Origin: JANNOG01 sp031398915
GTDB lineage: Bacteria; Actinomycetota; Actinomycetes; Actinomycetales; JBBAYJ01
DNA length: 11,833 nt
Direction: 5' to 3'
NCBI GenBank assembly: GCA_031398915.1
Contig: JANNOG010000047.1
Span: 1-11,833, forward strand
Every line of letters begins with the position of its first letter. The stretch's first letter is position 1. Below are positions 1 through 6,895 of this stretch, piece by piece. A program made the translations under genes and the position numbers. The notes under the pieces were generated by a model. It was given only the letters and a program-made list of their open reading frames with translations, had not been told where the DNA came from and made no database searches.

Positions 1-533
1 CGATATCGCCGTCGTCGAGCGGTCGCAGGGGTGAGGATCAGCGACCTGGACAGCAGTGGGGCCACCACCGAGAACGACGGATTGTCGGGGGGGGCGGCGA
101 CCCGAACCACCCACCCGTTCTCGACCGCGGGCAGCAATGCGTCCTGTTGCGCCTTGGAGAAGCGATGGATCTCGTCGACGAACAACACGGTGACGGCCTG
201 CTCCAGGCCGTCACGGGCAGCACGCGCGTCGGAGATGACAGCCCGGACGTCCTTGACCCCTGCGGTGACGGCTGACAGCTCGACGAAGCGGTGCCCGGAG
301 GCTCGGGCGATCAGATGCGCGATGGTCGTCTTGCCCGACCCGGGTGGTCCCCACAACATGAGCGACGCCGGCCCGACGAGCGCCGCACCACTACGGGGCG
401 GGGCCTCGTGCGCCGACGGCGCGAGGCGGCGCAGCGGCGACCCCGCGCCCAGCAGGTGCTCCTGTCCGACGAGTTCGTCCAGTGAGGCGGGGCGCATTCG
501 CACCGCCAACGGTTCGCGCAGGTCCGCAGCCAC
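1..533 (-). CDS. rarA: RarA/MgsA-type replication-associated recombination ATPase, N-terminal part, apparent frameshift
   Basis: AAA+ ATPase of the RarA/MgsA/WRNIP1 family, which acts at stalled replication forks; only the N-terminal part is in the window. Reading leftward from GTG at 533, I see the family signature PLAVRMRP-ASLDELVGQEHLL (residues 8-28), Walker A GPPGSGKT (62-69), Walker B LFVDEIH (117-123), RFSKAQQDALL, and the NPSFSVVAPLLSRSLILT segment (151-168). After T168 the frame gives PATARRRRY. Removing one base from the G-run at 28-31 restores LRPLDDGDI, the family's normal continuation, so a +1 frameshift sits there: either a sequencing error or a broken gene. The usual TTEN before the sensor asparagine is PPDN here. 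GTG 533 is chosen because it keeps the conserved PLAVRMRP, has no in-frame ATG or GTG further upstream, and lies 6 nt after a TACCGT hexamer. ATG 497 would cut the conserved N-terminus. The family call is firm; integrity is uncertain. Confidence 0.88.
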   Translation of the reverse strand, partial: MAADLREPLAVRMRPASLDELVGQEHLLGAGSPLRRLAPSAHEAPPRSGAALVGPASLMLWGPPGSGKTTIAHLIARASGHRFVELSAVTAGVKDVRAVISDARAARDGLEQAVTVLFVDEIHRFSKAQQDALLPAVENGWVVRVAAPPDNPSFSVVAPLLSRSLILTPATARRRRY

Positions 534-539
534 CCCCGG

Positions 540-545
540 ACGGTA
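540..545 (-). promoter_or_regulatory. Possible -10 hexamer for leaderless rarA
   Basis: TACCGT on the minus strand fits the actinobacterial TANNNT -10 pattern and ends 6 nt before GTG 533. Transcription would then begin at or next to the start codon. No Shine-Dalgarno sequence is present. I see no convincing -35. This is inference from spacing alone. Confidence 0.3.
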
Positions 546-599
546 CGCGCCGAACAGGCGGGCTGGCAGGCTACGCGGGTGCCCGCCGCCCCTCCCCCG

Positions 600-2840
600 A
601 TGATCCGATTCCTGACTCGCCGACCCAGGATCGTCGTGGGCACCTGGATCGTCGTCGCCGTCACCTGCCTGGCGGCGGCGCTGGGAGTGCTGGGCGGACC
701 GGGACTGTTCGGCAACCTCGACGAGGGCGCGCTGTCGGCTCCGGGCGAGGCGGCGGACGGCCTCGCGATCCTCGAGGACACCGCGGACGGATCGACTTTC
801 GTCGCCGTCACCCTGACCGGACTGGACGACCTCGGCGCCGTGGGCGTCCAGATCAGCCCACTGGTGGCCGATGCCGTCGCGGATGTCTCCGAGATCGAGG
901 GCGTCGAGGGCGTCGTCGACCCCTTCGCCCTGCCCGAGAGCGACCCCCGGCGGGCCGCTCTCACCGCGATCGAGGGCGACGGCGTCGTCGTCAACGCCAG
1001 GATCCGCGCCGATGCGCCCCCGGGCACCAGTGAGGCCGTCCAGGCACGGTTGACGGCACTGACCACGGACGTCTCGTCGGTGGTGCCCGGGGCGGGCGGA
1101 TACGTCGGCGGTGGCCTGCTGGTCTTCGACGAGATCACCGGGCAGGTCGAGGAGGACCTGCAGACCGGTGAGCTGATCGCGCTGCCCGTCTCGCTTGTCG
1201 TCATGATCGTCGTCTTCGGCGGGTTCCTGGCCGCGGGGATTCCGATCCTCGGGGCACTGGCCTCGATCGCCGGCGCGCTCGCGTGCCTGTACGGGTTCAC
1301 CTACGTGTCGGCCGTCGACTCGTCCGTGGTCACCGTCGTCTCGGTGTTGGGGCTCGGGCTCTGCATCGACTACGGGCTGCTGATCGTGTCGCGGTACCGC
1401 GAAGAGCTTCGAGCGGGCGGCACTGCCACGTCGGGTGAGGCCGAACGCGACCGGTTGGCAGCGGCTTTGGCGGCAACCATGGCCAGCGCAGGTCGGACGG
1501 TGGCGTACTCCGGAGTGACGGTCGCGCTCAGCCTGGCGGGGCTGCTGGTCTTCGACGCGGCCATCCTGCGCGCCATGGGGGCAGCCGGGCTGTCGATCGT
1601 GGTGGTCGCCCTGCTGGTCGCCCTGACCCTGGTGCCCGGCTTGTTGGCATTGGGCGGTTCAGCGCTGGACCGACCAGGTGCGCTGATGAGGTTGCCGGTG
1701 GTGGGCGGCCTGGCCCGACGACTCGGCGATGTCGCCTCCGACGAGGGCGCCTTCTCGAGGCTGGCCCGGCGGGTGCAACGCCGACCCATCGTCGTCACGG
1801 TCGTGGTCGCCGCAGCCCTGGCCGCCCTGGCGTTGCCTGCCGCCGGCCTCAACGTTCGCGCCTCGGGGATCGGGTTGTTGCCCGTCGACAACGAGCAGCG
1901 CCAATTCTTCGACACCCTGGCTGCCGACTATCCGCTACTGGTCGAACCCGGCGTCACCGTCGTCGTGCCAGTGGACGGCGCGGGTGATGCCGGTGCGTCG
2001 CCGTCCAACGCAGAGATCACCGACTGGGCGCAAGGACTCCTGGCGCTACCCGCCGTCGAATCCATCGACCCACCGGAGCCGAGGGGGTCCGACCACGTCT
2101 CCGTGGGGATCCGTCTGGCGGTGGACGACGCGATCGGTGCTGCTGCCCGTCAGGCGGTGGGTGATGTCCGAGCCATGACGCCCGACGCCGGATTCACCAC
2201 CTACGTCACCGGGGACGCAGCCGTCCTGGTCGACCTCGTCGATTCGATCGAGGCCGACGCCCCGGTGGCCGTCGCCATCGTCGTCCTCGCCACCCTCGTC
2301 CTGCTGTTCCTGATGACCGGCTCGGTCCTCATCCCGATCAAGGCCCTGGTGATGAACGTCCTGTCGTTGGGGGCGTCGCTGGGGGTTCTGGTCCTGGTGT
2401 TCCAGGACGGCCGATTCGAGAACCTCCTCGGATTCACCAGCAACGGCGGGATCGAGGTGATCATCGCGCCGCTGGTGCTGGCCTTCGGGTTCGGGCTCAG
2501 CATGGACTACGAGGTCTTCCTCCTCTCGCGGATCAAGGAGTTCCACGATCGGGGCATGTCCAGCGACGAGGCGGTGGTGCTCGGGCTGCAACGCTCGGGT
2601 CGCATCATCACCTCGGCAGCGCTGATCCTGGTGATCGTGTTCGCCGGGTTCGCCGCCGGACAGTTGCTGGTGGTCAAGCAGATCGGCGTCGCGCTCGCGG
2701 TGGCCATCGCGGTGGACGCGACCCTGGTCCGGATCCTCCTGGTACCGGCGACCATGACCCTGCTGCGGGAGTGGAACTGGTGGGCACCGCCGGTGTTGCG
2801 TCGGCTGCACACCCGGTTCGGCGTGAGCGAGGGCGGCTGA
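600..2840 (+). CDS. MMPL-family RND-type membrane transporter
   Basis: An inner-membrane exporter-like protein of the MMPL/RND superfamily, 746 aa from ATG 600, a usual length for a single-polypeptide MMPL protein. It has the family's two-fold layout: one N-terminal membrane helix (about residues 11-32), a large extracytoplasmic domain starting GNLDEGALSAPGEAADG, five helices (about 195-355), a second single helix after RRPIVV, a second extracytoplasmic domain (starting LNVRASGIGLLPVDNE), then five C-terminal helices ending near NWWAPPVL. The paired Asp-Tyr motifs linked to proton relay are present in both halves: D257-Y258 in GLCIDYGLLIVSR and D636-Y637 in GLSMDYEVFLLSR. The substrate is unknown; relatives export lipids or drugs. 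The start could also be GTG 579, which adds seven residues; ATG is preferred because the helix-preceding RFLTRRPR follows it directly. It diverges from rarA. The C-terminus is complete, but its last ~795 bp are overlapped in antisense by an open creatininase frame. Confidence 0.93.
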   Translation: MIRFLTRRPRIVVGTWIVVAVTCLAAALGVLGGPGLFGNLDEGALSAPGEAADGLAILEDTADGSTFVAVTLTGLDDLGAVGVQISPLVADAVADVSEIEGVEGVVDPFALPESDPRRAALTAIEGDGVVVNARIRADAPPGTSEAVQARLTALTTDVSSVVPGAGGYVGGGLLVFDEITGQVEEDLQTGELIALPVSLVVMIVVFGGFLAAGIPILGALASIAGALACLYGFTYVSAVDSSVVTVVSVLGLGLCIDYGLLIVSRYREELRAGGTATSGEAERDRLAAALAATMASAGRTVAYSGVTVALSLAGLLVFDAAILRAMGAAGLSIVVVALLVALTLVPGLLALGGSALDRPGALMRLPVVGGLARRLGDVASDEGAFSRLARRVQRRPIVVTVVVAAALAALALPAAGLNVRASGIGLLPVDNEQRQFFDTLAADYPLLVEPGVTVVVPVDGAGDAGASPSNAEITDWAQGLLALPAVESIDPPEPRGSDHVSVGIRLAVDDAIGAAARQAVGDVRAMTPDAGFTTYVTGDAAVLVDLVDSIEADAPVAVAIVVLATLVLLFLMTGSVLIPIKALVMNVLSLGASLGVLVLVFQDGRFENLLGFTSNGGIEVIIAPLVLAFGFGLSMDYEVFLLSRIKEFHDRGMSSDEAVVLGLQRSGRIITSAALILVIVFAGFAAGQLLVVKQIGVALAVAIAVDATLVRILLVPATMTLLREWNWWAPPVLRRLHTRFGVSEGG

Positions 2841-3656
2841 GCCTCCTCGCGAGGCACTCGACCCACCCACCGGGTCGAACACGGCGATCTCGGCCATCGC
2901 CTCACCGGCGGCGCGGACCATCGCCAGCCAGAGGTCGCGCCCGCGTTCGGCGGTGGCGGCCGTGGGGTCGCCGATGACGCCCGGGGTGCCGAAATCATCC
3001 GAGGACCACCCGAACGAGACGGGGCCGCCGAACCGGACGTAGGAGTTGCCGGCCAGGTGGTCGGGGACCCAGCGCTGCGCCAGGCTCAGATCCACCAGGT
3101 CCGGGCGCAGGTGCATGACGACGGACGTCTCGTCGGTACCACCGTGCACCCCCATGCCCGACTCACCTGCCGGGCTGCTGCCGCCCTGATCGGCCGGCAC
3201 GCCGGGATGCATGAGGAAGGTCCGGAACCCGTGGGCGAGGCGGATGTCACGACATGCCACCTGCAGCAGCGCCGAGTTACCGCCGTGGCCGTTGAGGAAC
3301 ACGAGTCGCCGGGCCGGGGTCATCGCCAGCGACCGGGCGACGTCGTCCAGTACCGCCAACAGGGTGGCCGCCGACAGCCACACCGTGCCGGGCGCCCAGG
3401 CGTGCTCGTTCGACTTCGTGTAGGCCAGCGGCGGGAGCAGCCACAGATCGAGGTCGTCACCGTGGTCGCTCACCACCTGGTGCGCCAACGCGTCGGCGAC
3501 CAGCAGGTCACACGACAGTGGCAGGTGCGGGCCATGGTGTTCGACGGCCCCCACGGGTTGCACCAGGATCGAGTCGGCGGTGAGCCGGCCCGCCAGCTCC
3601 GGTCCGCTGAGGTCCACGAATCGGCGTGAACCGGGGGCGACTGCATCGCTGCTCAT
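2046..3656 (-). CDS. Creatininase-family amidohydrolase with an open C-terminal extension
   Basis: Creatininase-family metalloenzymes (creatinine amidohydrolase, FAPy deformylase, MftE) hydrolyse cyclic or small amides or process peptides in the cytosol. From ATG 3656 the first ~262 residues form a complete domain with all expected ligands visible: E39 and H41 in GAVEHHGPHLPL, D50, H124 in LNGHGGN, and E176 in HGGTDETS. Family members usually run about 240-280 aa, and the domain ends at AEIAVFDP (about position 2868). No stop follows. The frame runs to a TAG at 2046-2048, giving 536 aa, with residues 273 onward encoded antisense to the MMPL gene. That tail is Asp/Arg/His/Gln-rich and looks like antisense shadow, not a domain. 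Either the natural stop was lost or the true end differs through a sequence error. The gene diverges from the amidohydrolase at 3748. There is no Shine-Dalgarno, and a TACCGT hexamer lies 8 nt before the ATG. The substrate is unknown. Confidence 0.82.
   Translation of the reverse strand: MSSDAVAPGSRRFVDLSGPELAGRLTADSILVQPVGAVEHHGPHLPLSCDLLVADALAHQVVSDHGDDLDLWLLPPLAYTKSNEHAWAPGTVWLSAATLLAVLDDVARSLAMTPARRLVFLNGHGGNSALLQVACRDIRLAHGFRTFLMHPGVPADQGGSSPAGESGMGVHGGTDETSVVMHLRPDLVDLSLAQRWVPDHLAGNSYVRFGGPVSFGWSSDDFGTPGVIGDPTAATAERGRDLWLAMVRAAGEAMAEIAVFDPVGGSSASRGGSAALAHAEPGVQPTQHRRCPPVPLPQQGHGRRYQEDPDQGRVHRDGHRERDADLLDHQQLSGGEPGEHDHQDQRCRGDDATRALQPEHHRLVAGHAPIVELLDPREEEDLVVHAEPEPEGQHQRRDDHLDPAVAGESEEVLESAVLEHQDQNPQRRPQRQDVHHQGLDRDEDRAGHQEQQDEGGEDDDGDGHRGVGLDRIDEVDQDGCVPGDVGGESGVGRHGSDITHRLTGSSTDRVVHRQTDPHGDVVGPPRLRWVDGFDGG
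2841..2878. terminator. Two adjacent hairpins after the MMPL stop codon
   Basis: Directly after the MMPL stop there are two inverted repeats. GCCTC (2841-2845) pairs with GAGGC (2851-2855), and TCGACCC (2858-2864) pairs with GGGTCGA (2872-2878) across a 7-nt loop. There is no T-run on either strand, so an intrinsic terminator of the classical kind is not shown. The position between the MMPL gene and the end of the creatininase domain fits a bidirectional stop, but the second hairpin also lies in the creatininase reading frame. Confidence 0.3.
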
Positions 3657-3747
3657 GATCGACGACGGTAGTGCGGGTTCGTGAAGTCGTGGTTTCGGCT
3701 GCGCGTCGCGTTGGCATTCGGTGCCCGGGCCCCGGTACACACCGATC
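3657..3747. promoter_or_regulatory. Divergent promoter region, creatininase / amidohydrolase
   Basis: This 91-bp gap separates two divergent starts, neither of which has a Shine-Dalgarno sequence. Leftward, TACCGT (3670 to 3665) matches TANNNT and ends 8 nt before ATG 3656. Rightward, TTGGCA (3711-3716) resembles a -35, with weak -10 candidates GGTACA or TACACA (3734-3741) just before GTG 3748. Both could give leaderless transcripts. The rightward -10 is a poor match. I see no clear operator palindrome. Confidence 0.3.
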
Positions 3748-5127
3748 GTGCTGATCGTTCGCCACGCCCTGGCTGTCCTCTCGAACCCGGGCGCGGTCGG
3801 CGAGCCGGGCCATGACGGCGAGAGCCCCGGGGACGTGGTGTGTGACGGTGGAGTGGTCGTCATCGACCCGCCGCCACGGTCACCGACGGACGAGGTGCTC
3901 GATGCGACCGGCTGCATCGTGACACCCGGCCTGGTGAATGCCCACCACCATCTGCTGCAGACCGCCTTCCGGACGCTTCCCGGCACCCGCGGGGTGGCGA
4001 TGTCTCAGTGGTTACCGACCATGGCCGCTGCCTACCGCCAGGTGGGCGTCGACGAGGAACTGGTGCACGCGGCGGCGGCGGCGGGGCTGGCCGAATCGCT
4101 GCTGTCCGGGGTGACCACGGTCGCGGACCACCATCTGACGTGGCCGAGCGGCGGTCACGACGCCGCGTTCGCCCGGGCCACGGACGCCGCCGCCCGCATG
4201 GTCGGCGCTCGGTTGGTGTTCGTCCGAGGAAGCGCCGGCGACGACCCCGAGGCCGCGGCAGCGGGTGCCGAGGCGGTGGCGTCGGCCCTGGTCCCGAACT
4301 CACGAGCAGGCGCGGAGCCGTCGGGGGTGTCGCACGACGGACTCACTCAGGTGGCCGTCGGGCCCGCCGGGGTGCATTCCGACGGGCCCGAGACATTCCG
4401 CCTGCTCGCCGAGGTGGCGCGACGGCACGGGCTGCGGCGGCGGACCCAGGCGAACGAGCAGGTCGACGTCGAGGTTGCCGCGACCCGCTACGGACGGCGC
4501 CCGATCGACCTATTGGCGGAGTGGGGTTGGTTGGCCCGCGACGTGACGCTGGCGCACCTGTGCGACGTCACCGAGGCCGAGGTGGCTCAGATCGCCCGAT
4601 CGGGTGCGACGGCCACCCATGCTCCGGGCTGCGACGTCCCCATGGGCTGGGGTGTCGCCCCGGTGGCGGGGCTGCTCGACGCCGGGGTCGGCGTCGGCCT
4701 CGGCACCAGCGGCGGCGGTAGCAACGATGCCGGTCACTTGTTTGCCGATGCCCGGCTGGCCATGCAGGTGTCGACGATGGCGCCCTGGGGCCGACGCCCG
4801 CTGGCCGCCCGTGAGGTGCTGGCCCTGGCGACCGCAGGCTCGGCGGCGGGGCTGGGGCGACCGGAATTGGGGTCGCTCCGGCAGGGCTCGGCGGCCGACC
4901 TGTGCGTGTGGGACGTCTCCGGCGTGCTCGACGCCGGAGTCGGCGACCCGGTTGCCGGCCTGCTATGGGCCTCCCCCGGACGTCGACCCCGGTATGTGGT
5001 GGTCGCCGGACGCGTCGTGGTCCGCGACGGCGAACTGACAACCGACGGCGCTCGCACGGCGGGAGCCCGGTTGCGGGCGGTGCTCGCCCAGCGCGGACGC
5101 ACGATCGTTACGTCCCGGCAATCCTGA
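3748..5127 (+). CDS. Divergent amidohydrolase (8-oxoguanine deaminase/AtzB-like) lacking two metal ligands
   Basis: Amidohydrolase-superfamily protein, 459 aa from GTG 3748 (GTG 3721 would add nine residues). The layout matches the deaminase/chlorohydrolase branch: a small beta-sandwich, then GCIVTPGLVNAHHHLLQT with the H66-x-H68 pair, SGVTTVADHH (120-129), the RYGRRPIDLLAEWGWL segment (247-262), H270 in TLAH, and a C-terminal ASDL-like SAADLCVWD stretch. Two ligands that the family normally has are changed: the His of HTHLAE is Q234 in RRTQANEQ, and the strand-8 Asp of GVDGSASND is S321 in GTSGGGSND. The Glu (E237) and the SND are kept. It may bind metal differently, do other chemistry, or be a non-enzymatic relative. 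The reading frame is clean, so it is not a decayed gene. It lies 18 nt before the flavoprotein gene and is probably co-transcribed with it. The family call is firm; the activity is unknown. Confidence 0.85.
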   Translation: MLIVRHALAVLSNPGAVGEPGHDGESPGDVVCDGGVVVIDPPPRSPTDEVLDATGCIVTPGLVNAHHHLLQTAFRTLPGTRGVAMSQWLPTMAAAYRQVGVDEELVHAAAAAGLAESLLSGVTTVADHHLTWPSGGHDAAFARATDAAARMVGARLVFVRGSAGDDPEAAAAGAEAVASALVPNSRAGAEPSGVSHDGLTQVAVGPAGVHSDGPETFRLLAEVARRHGLRRRTQANEQVDVEVAATRYGRRPIDLLAEWGWLARDVTLAHLCDVTEAEVAQIARSGATATHAPGCDVPMGWGVAPVAGLLDAGVGVGLGTSGGGSNDAGHLFADARLAMQVSTMAPWGRRPLAAREVLALATAGSAAGLGRPELGSLRQGSAADLCVWDVSGVLDAGVGDPVAGLLWASPGRRPRYVVVAGRVVVRDGELTTDGARTAGARLRAVLAQRGRTIVTSRQS

Positions 5128-5145
5128 GGCCTCACGATTGGGTCC

Positions 5146-6714
5146 ATGGTGCATGTCGTTGTCGTGGGGGCCGGGCACAACGGGCTGACGTGTGCCGCGT
5201 ATCTGGCGACAGCCGGACTGTCGGTGACCGTGCTGGAGGCCCGTGACTCCACCGGTGGGTGCGCGTCCACCGTGGACGCTCTCGACGGTGCCCGGGTCAA
5301 CATCTGCAACTGTGACCACACGATGGTGCGGACCACGCCCATCGCTGACGAACTCGACCTCGCGGCTCACGGCCTGCGCTACCTCGACGTCGACCCGAGT
5401 TCGCTGAACATGACGTGGGACCAACGCCGACCGTGGCTGGCGTTCGCCGACGCCGAGCGCACCATCGATTCGCTCACCCTCACCCATCCGGATCAGGTCG
5501 ACGGCTATCAGCGCTACCTACGGGCGGCGTTACCGGTGGCCCGTCTGCTGGTCGAGATGAGCTCCGCCGCTCCGACACCGGCGGCCGTGCTGTCCCGCCT
5601 GGGCAGCCGGCACGCCCTCGCCCTGCCGCGACTGCTGGCATGGAGTCGACGCAGCGTGGCCGATGTCATGGGGGACTTCTTCACCGACGAATCGATGCTC
5701 GGCCCCGCCTTCACCACCGGTCCGGTCGTCTGGGGCGTCCACCCGCGGACCCCGGGGACGGGGCTGGGGGCCTTGGGCTATGCCATGCGCCACCTCGTCG
5801 GCGTCGGTCGGCCGGTGGGCGGCAGCGGCGCCCTGCCGGACGCCTTGACCTCCGTCGTCCTCGCACACGGCGGAACGGTGCGTACCGGGGCGCGAGTGGC
5901 CGCCATCGACGTCGACGGTGACCGCGTCCGCGGCGTGACGCTGACCACCGGTGAGGTGGTGTCGGCGGACGCCGTCGTCGCGGCCACCGATCCTCGTGCC
6001 GCGCTGGTCTCGTGGTTGCGCGACCCGCCACCGTCGATGGTCGCGTTGTCGCGGCGGTGGGAGCTGCGACCCCAGCACGACGGGTACGAGTCCAAGATCG
6101 ACGCTGTCATCGACCGGCTGCCGGTCTATCGCGACCTGGATCAGGGCGTGCTGGACAAGTTGGGCGTCGACCAGCCGCTGATCCCCACGGCTGTCGTGTC
6201 CACGTCGACCGAGGCGATGATGGCGGCGCACCGGGCGTTGGCCACCGGCGACGTCGCCGAGCGTCCGATGTTTCTGGTCAATCTGCCCTCTGTGCTGGAT
6301 CCGAGCATGCGAGTGCCCCGGACCGACGGAGCCGCCGCGGACCATGTCCTCAGCGTCGAGGCACTGTGGACCCCGTACGCCGTGCGAGGCGGCTGGGCCG
6401 GATCCGCTGAGCCGGCGAGATGGTTGGAGGTGTTCGCCGACCTCCTCGAACCGGGTTTCGCTGAATCCATCCGACGGTGGCGGGTCGTCACCCCGGCCGA
6501 CTACGAGAGCGATTTCGGGTTGGAGCGCGGCTACGCGCCGTCGTTCTCCGGTGGTCCACTGGCCGCTCTCCTCGGGCGCGATCGCGAGCTGACCCGCTAC
6601 GAGACGCCGATCAAGGGGCTGTTCCTCAGCGGGGCCGGCACCTTCCCCGGTGCAGGCGTCTGGGGTGCGGCGGGGCGCAATGCAGCTGCCGTGGCCCTGC
6701 GCCGCCTCACCTGA
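5146..6714 (+). CDS. FAD-dependent oxidoreductase, CrtI/PYROXD2-like
   Basis: A flavin amine-oxidase/phytoene-desaturase-type oxidoreductase, 522 aa, the usual length. The N-terminus has the Rossmann dinucleotide motif VVVGAGHNGL (residues 5-14) followed by the ribose-binding acid E31 in VLEARDSTGG. The C-terminus has the family's closing FAD motif, LFLSGAGTFPGAGVWGAAGRNAA (about 492-514, with the GAG and GxxGRNAA elements). VADVMGDFFTDESMLGPAF and GGSGALPDAL in the middle also fit this branch. Family members oxidise or dehydrogenate amines, carotenoid precursors or unknown small molecules. No carotenoid gene is nearby, so a catabolic role with the preceding amidohydrolase is more likely, but that is inference. 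ATG 5146 follows the amidohydrolase stop by 18 nt, with no strong ribosome site, which suggests an operon. It ends just before the repeat-rich convergent gap. Confidence 0.9.
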   Translation: MVHVVVVGAGHNGLTCAAYLATAGLSVTVLEARDSTGGCASTVDALDGARVNICNCDHTMVRTTPIADELDLAAHGLRYLDVDPSSLNMTWDQRRPWLAFADAERTIDSLTLTHPDQVDGYQRYLRAALPVARLLVEMSSAAPTPAAVLSRLGSRHALALPRLLAWSRRSVADVMGDFFTDESMLGPAFTTGPVVWGVHPRTPGTGLGALGYAMRHLVGVGRPVGGSGALPDALTSVVLAHGGTVRTGARVAAIDVDGDRVRGVTLTTGEVVSADAVVAATDPRAALVSWLRDPPPSMVALSRRWELRPQHDGYESKIDAVIDRLPVYRDLDQGVLDKLGVDQPLIPTAVVSTSTEAMMAAHRALATGDVAERPMFLVNLPSVLDPSMRVPRTDGAAADHVLSVEALWTPYAVRGGWAGSAEPARWLEVFADLLEPGFAESIRRWRVVTPADYESDFGLERGYAPSFSGGPLAALLGRDRELTRYETPIKGLFLSGAGTFPGAGVWGAAGRNAAAVALRRLT

Positions 6715-6752
6715 GCACCTCACCCACGCCTCCTCCCCCCGCCCTCCGCCGC

Positions 6753-6787
6753 GCCCCGCCCCGCCCCGCCCCGCCCCGCCCCGCCCC
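6753..6787. repeat. Pentanucleotide tandem repeat, seven GCCCC units
   Basis: Seven perfect GCCCC units in a row lie in the convergent gap, 38 bp after the FAD oxidoreductase stop. They run into a CCCCGCGGGG palindrome (6784-6793). The minus strand therefore carries seven G4 runs separated by single C bases, a near-ideal G-quadruplex layout. That strand is the RNA-like strand of the FAD-linked oxidase transcript, so a 3' UTR quadruplex is possible if transcription reads this far. Confidence 0.9.
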
Positions 6788-6795
6788 GCGGGGAT

Positions 6796-6857
6796 CGTGA
6801 TCATGGACGATTCGGGGGGGCAGGACAAGAAGAACCACCGGATCGCCCATGATCACG
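6796..6857. terminator. 11-bp inverted repeat in the convergent gap
   Basis: CGTGATCATGG (6796-6806) is the exact reverse complement of CCATGATCACG (6847-6857), with a 40-bp spacer that contains a run of seven G (6814-6820). It lies between two converging genes, so a bidirectional hairpin terminator is one reading. The large loop and missing T-run make this uncertain. The right arm overlaps the first 15-bp tandem repeat. Confidence 0.3.
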
Positions 6858-6895
6858 GGAGAAGTGATCACGGGAGAAGTGATCACGGGAGAGGT
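6851..6895. repeat. Three tandem 15-bp repeats spanning a stop codon
   Basis: GATCACGGGAGAAGT occurs at 6851-6865 and 6866-6880, then GATCACGGGAGAGGT (one mismatch) at 6881-6895. Each copy is entered through a TGATCA palindrome (6850, 6865, 6880). The third copy holds the last codons and TGA stop of the FAD-linked oxidase. Because the period is a multiple of three, the same frame meets a TGA again in each downstream copy. Confidence 0.9.

Noticed and set aside
311..1300. Long minus-strand frame of 329 codons over the start of the MMPL gene
   Set aside because: It is out of frame with rarA and antisense to a well-supported transporter; its Ser/Arg/Thr-rich translation has no domain pattern and is a GC-rich shadow.
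2046..3656. Mycofactocin cluster suggested by a creatininase-family (MftE-like) gene near flavoproteins
   Set aside because: No precursor peptide, MftB, radical-SAM MftC, MftD or glycosyltransferase is present, so the creatininase alone does not support it.
5530..6828. 432-codon antisense frame over the FAD oxidoreductase
   Set aside because: The oxidoreductase on the plus strand has clear motifs at both ends; the antisense product is Gly/Arg/His-rich with no recognisable motif.
6850..6895. CRISPR-like array
   Set aside because: The repeats are directly adjacent 15-mers with no spacers and no cas genes nearby.
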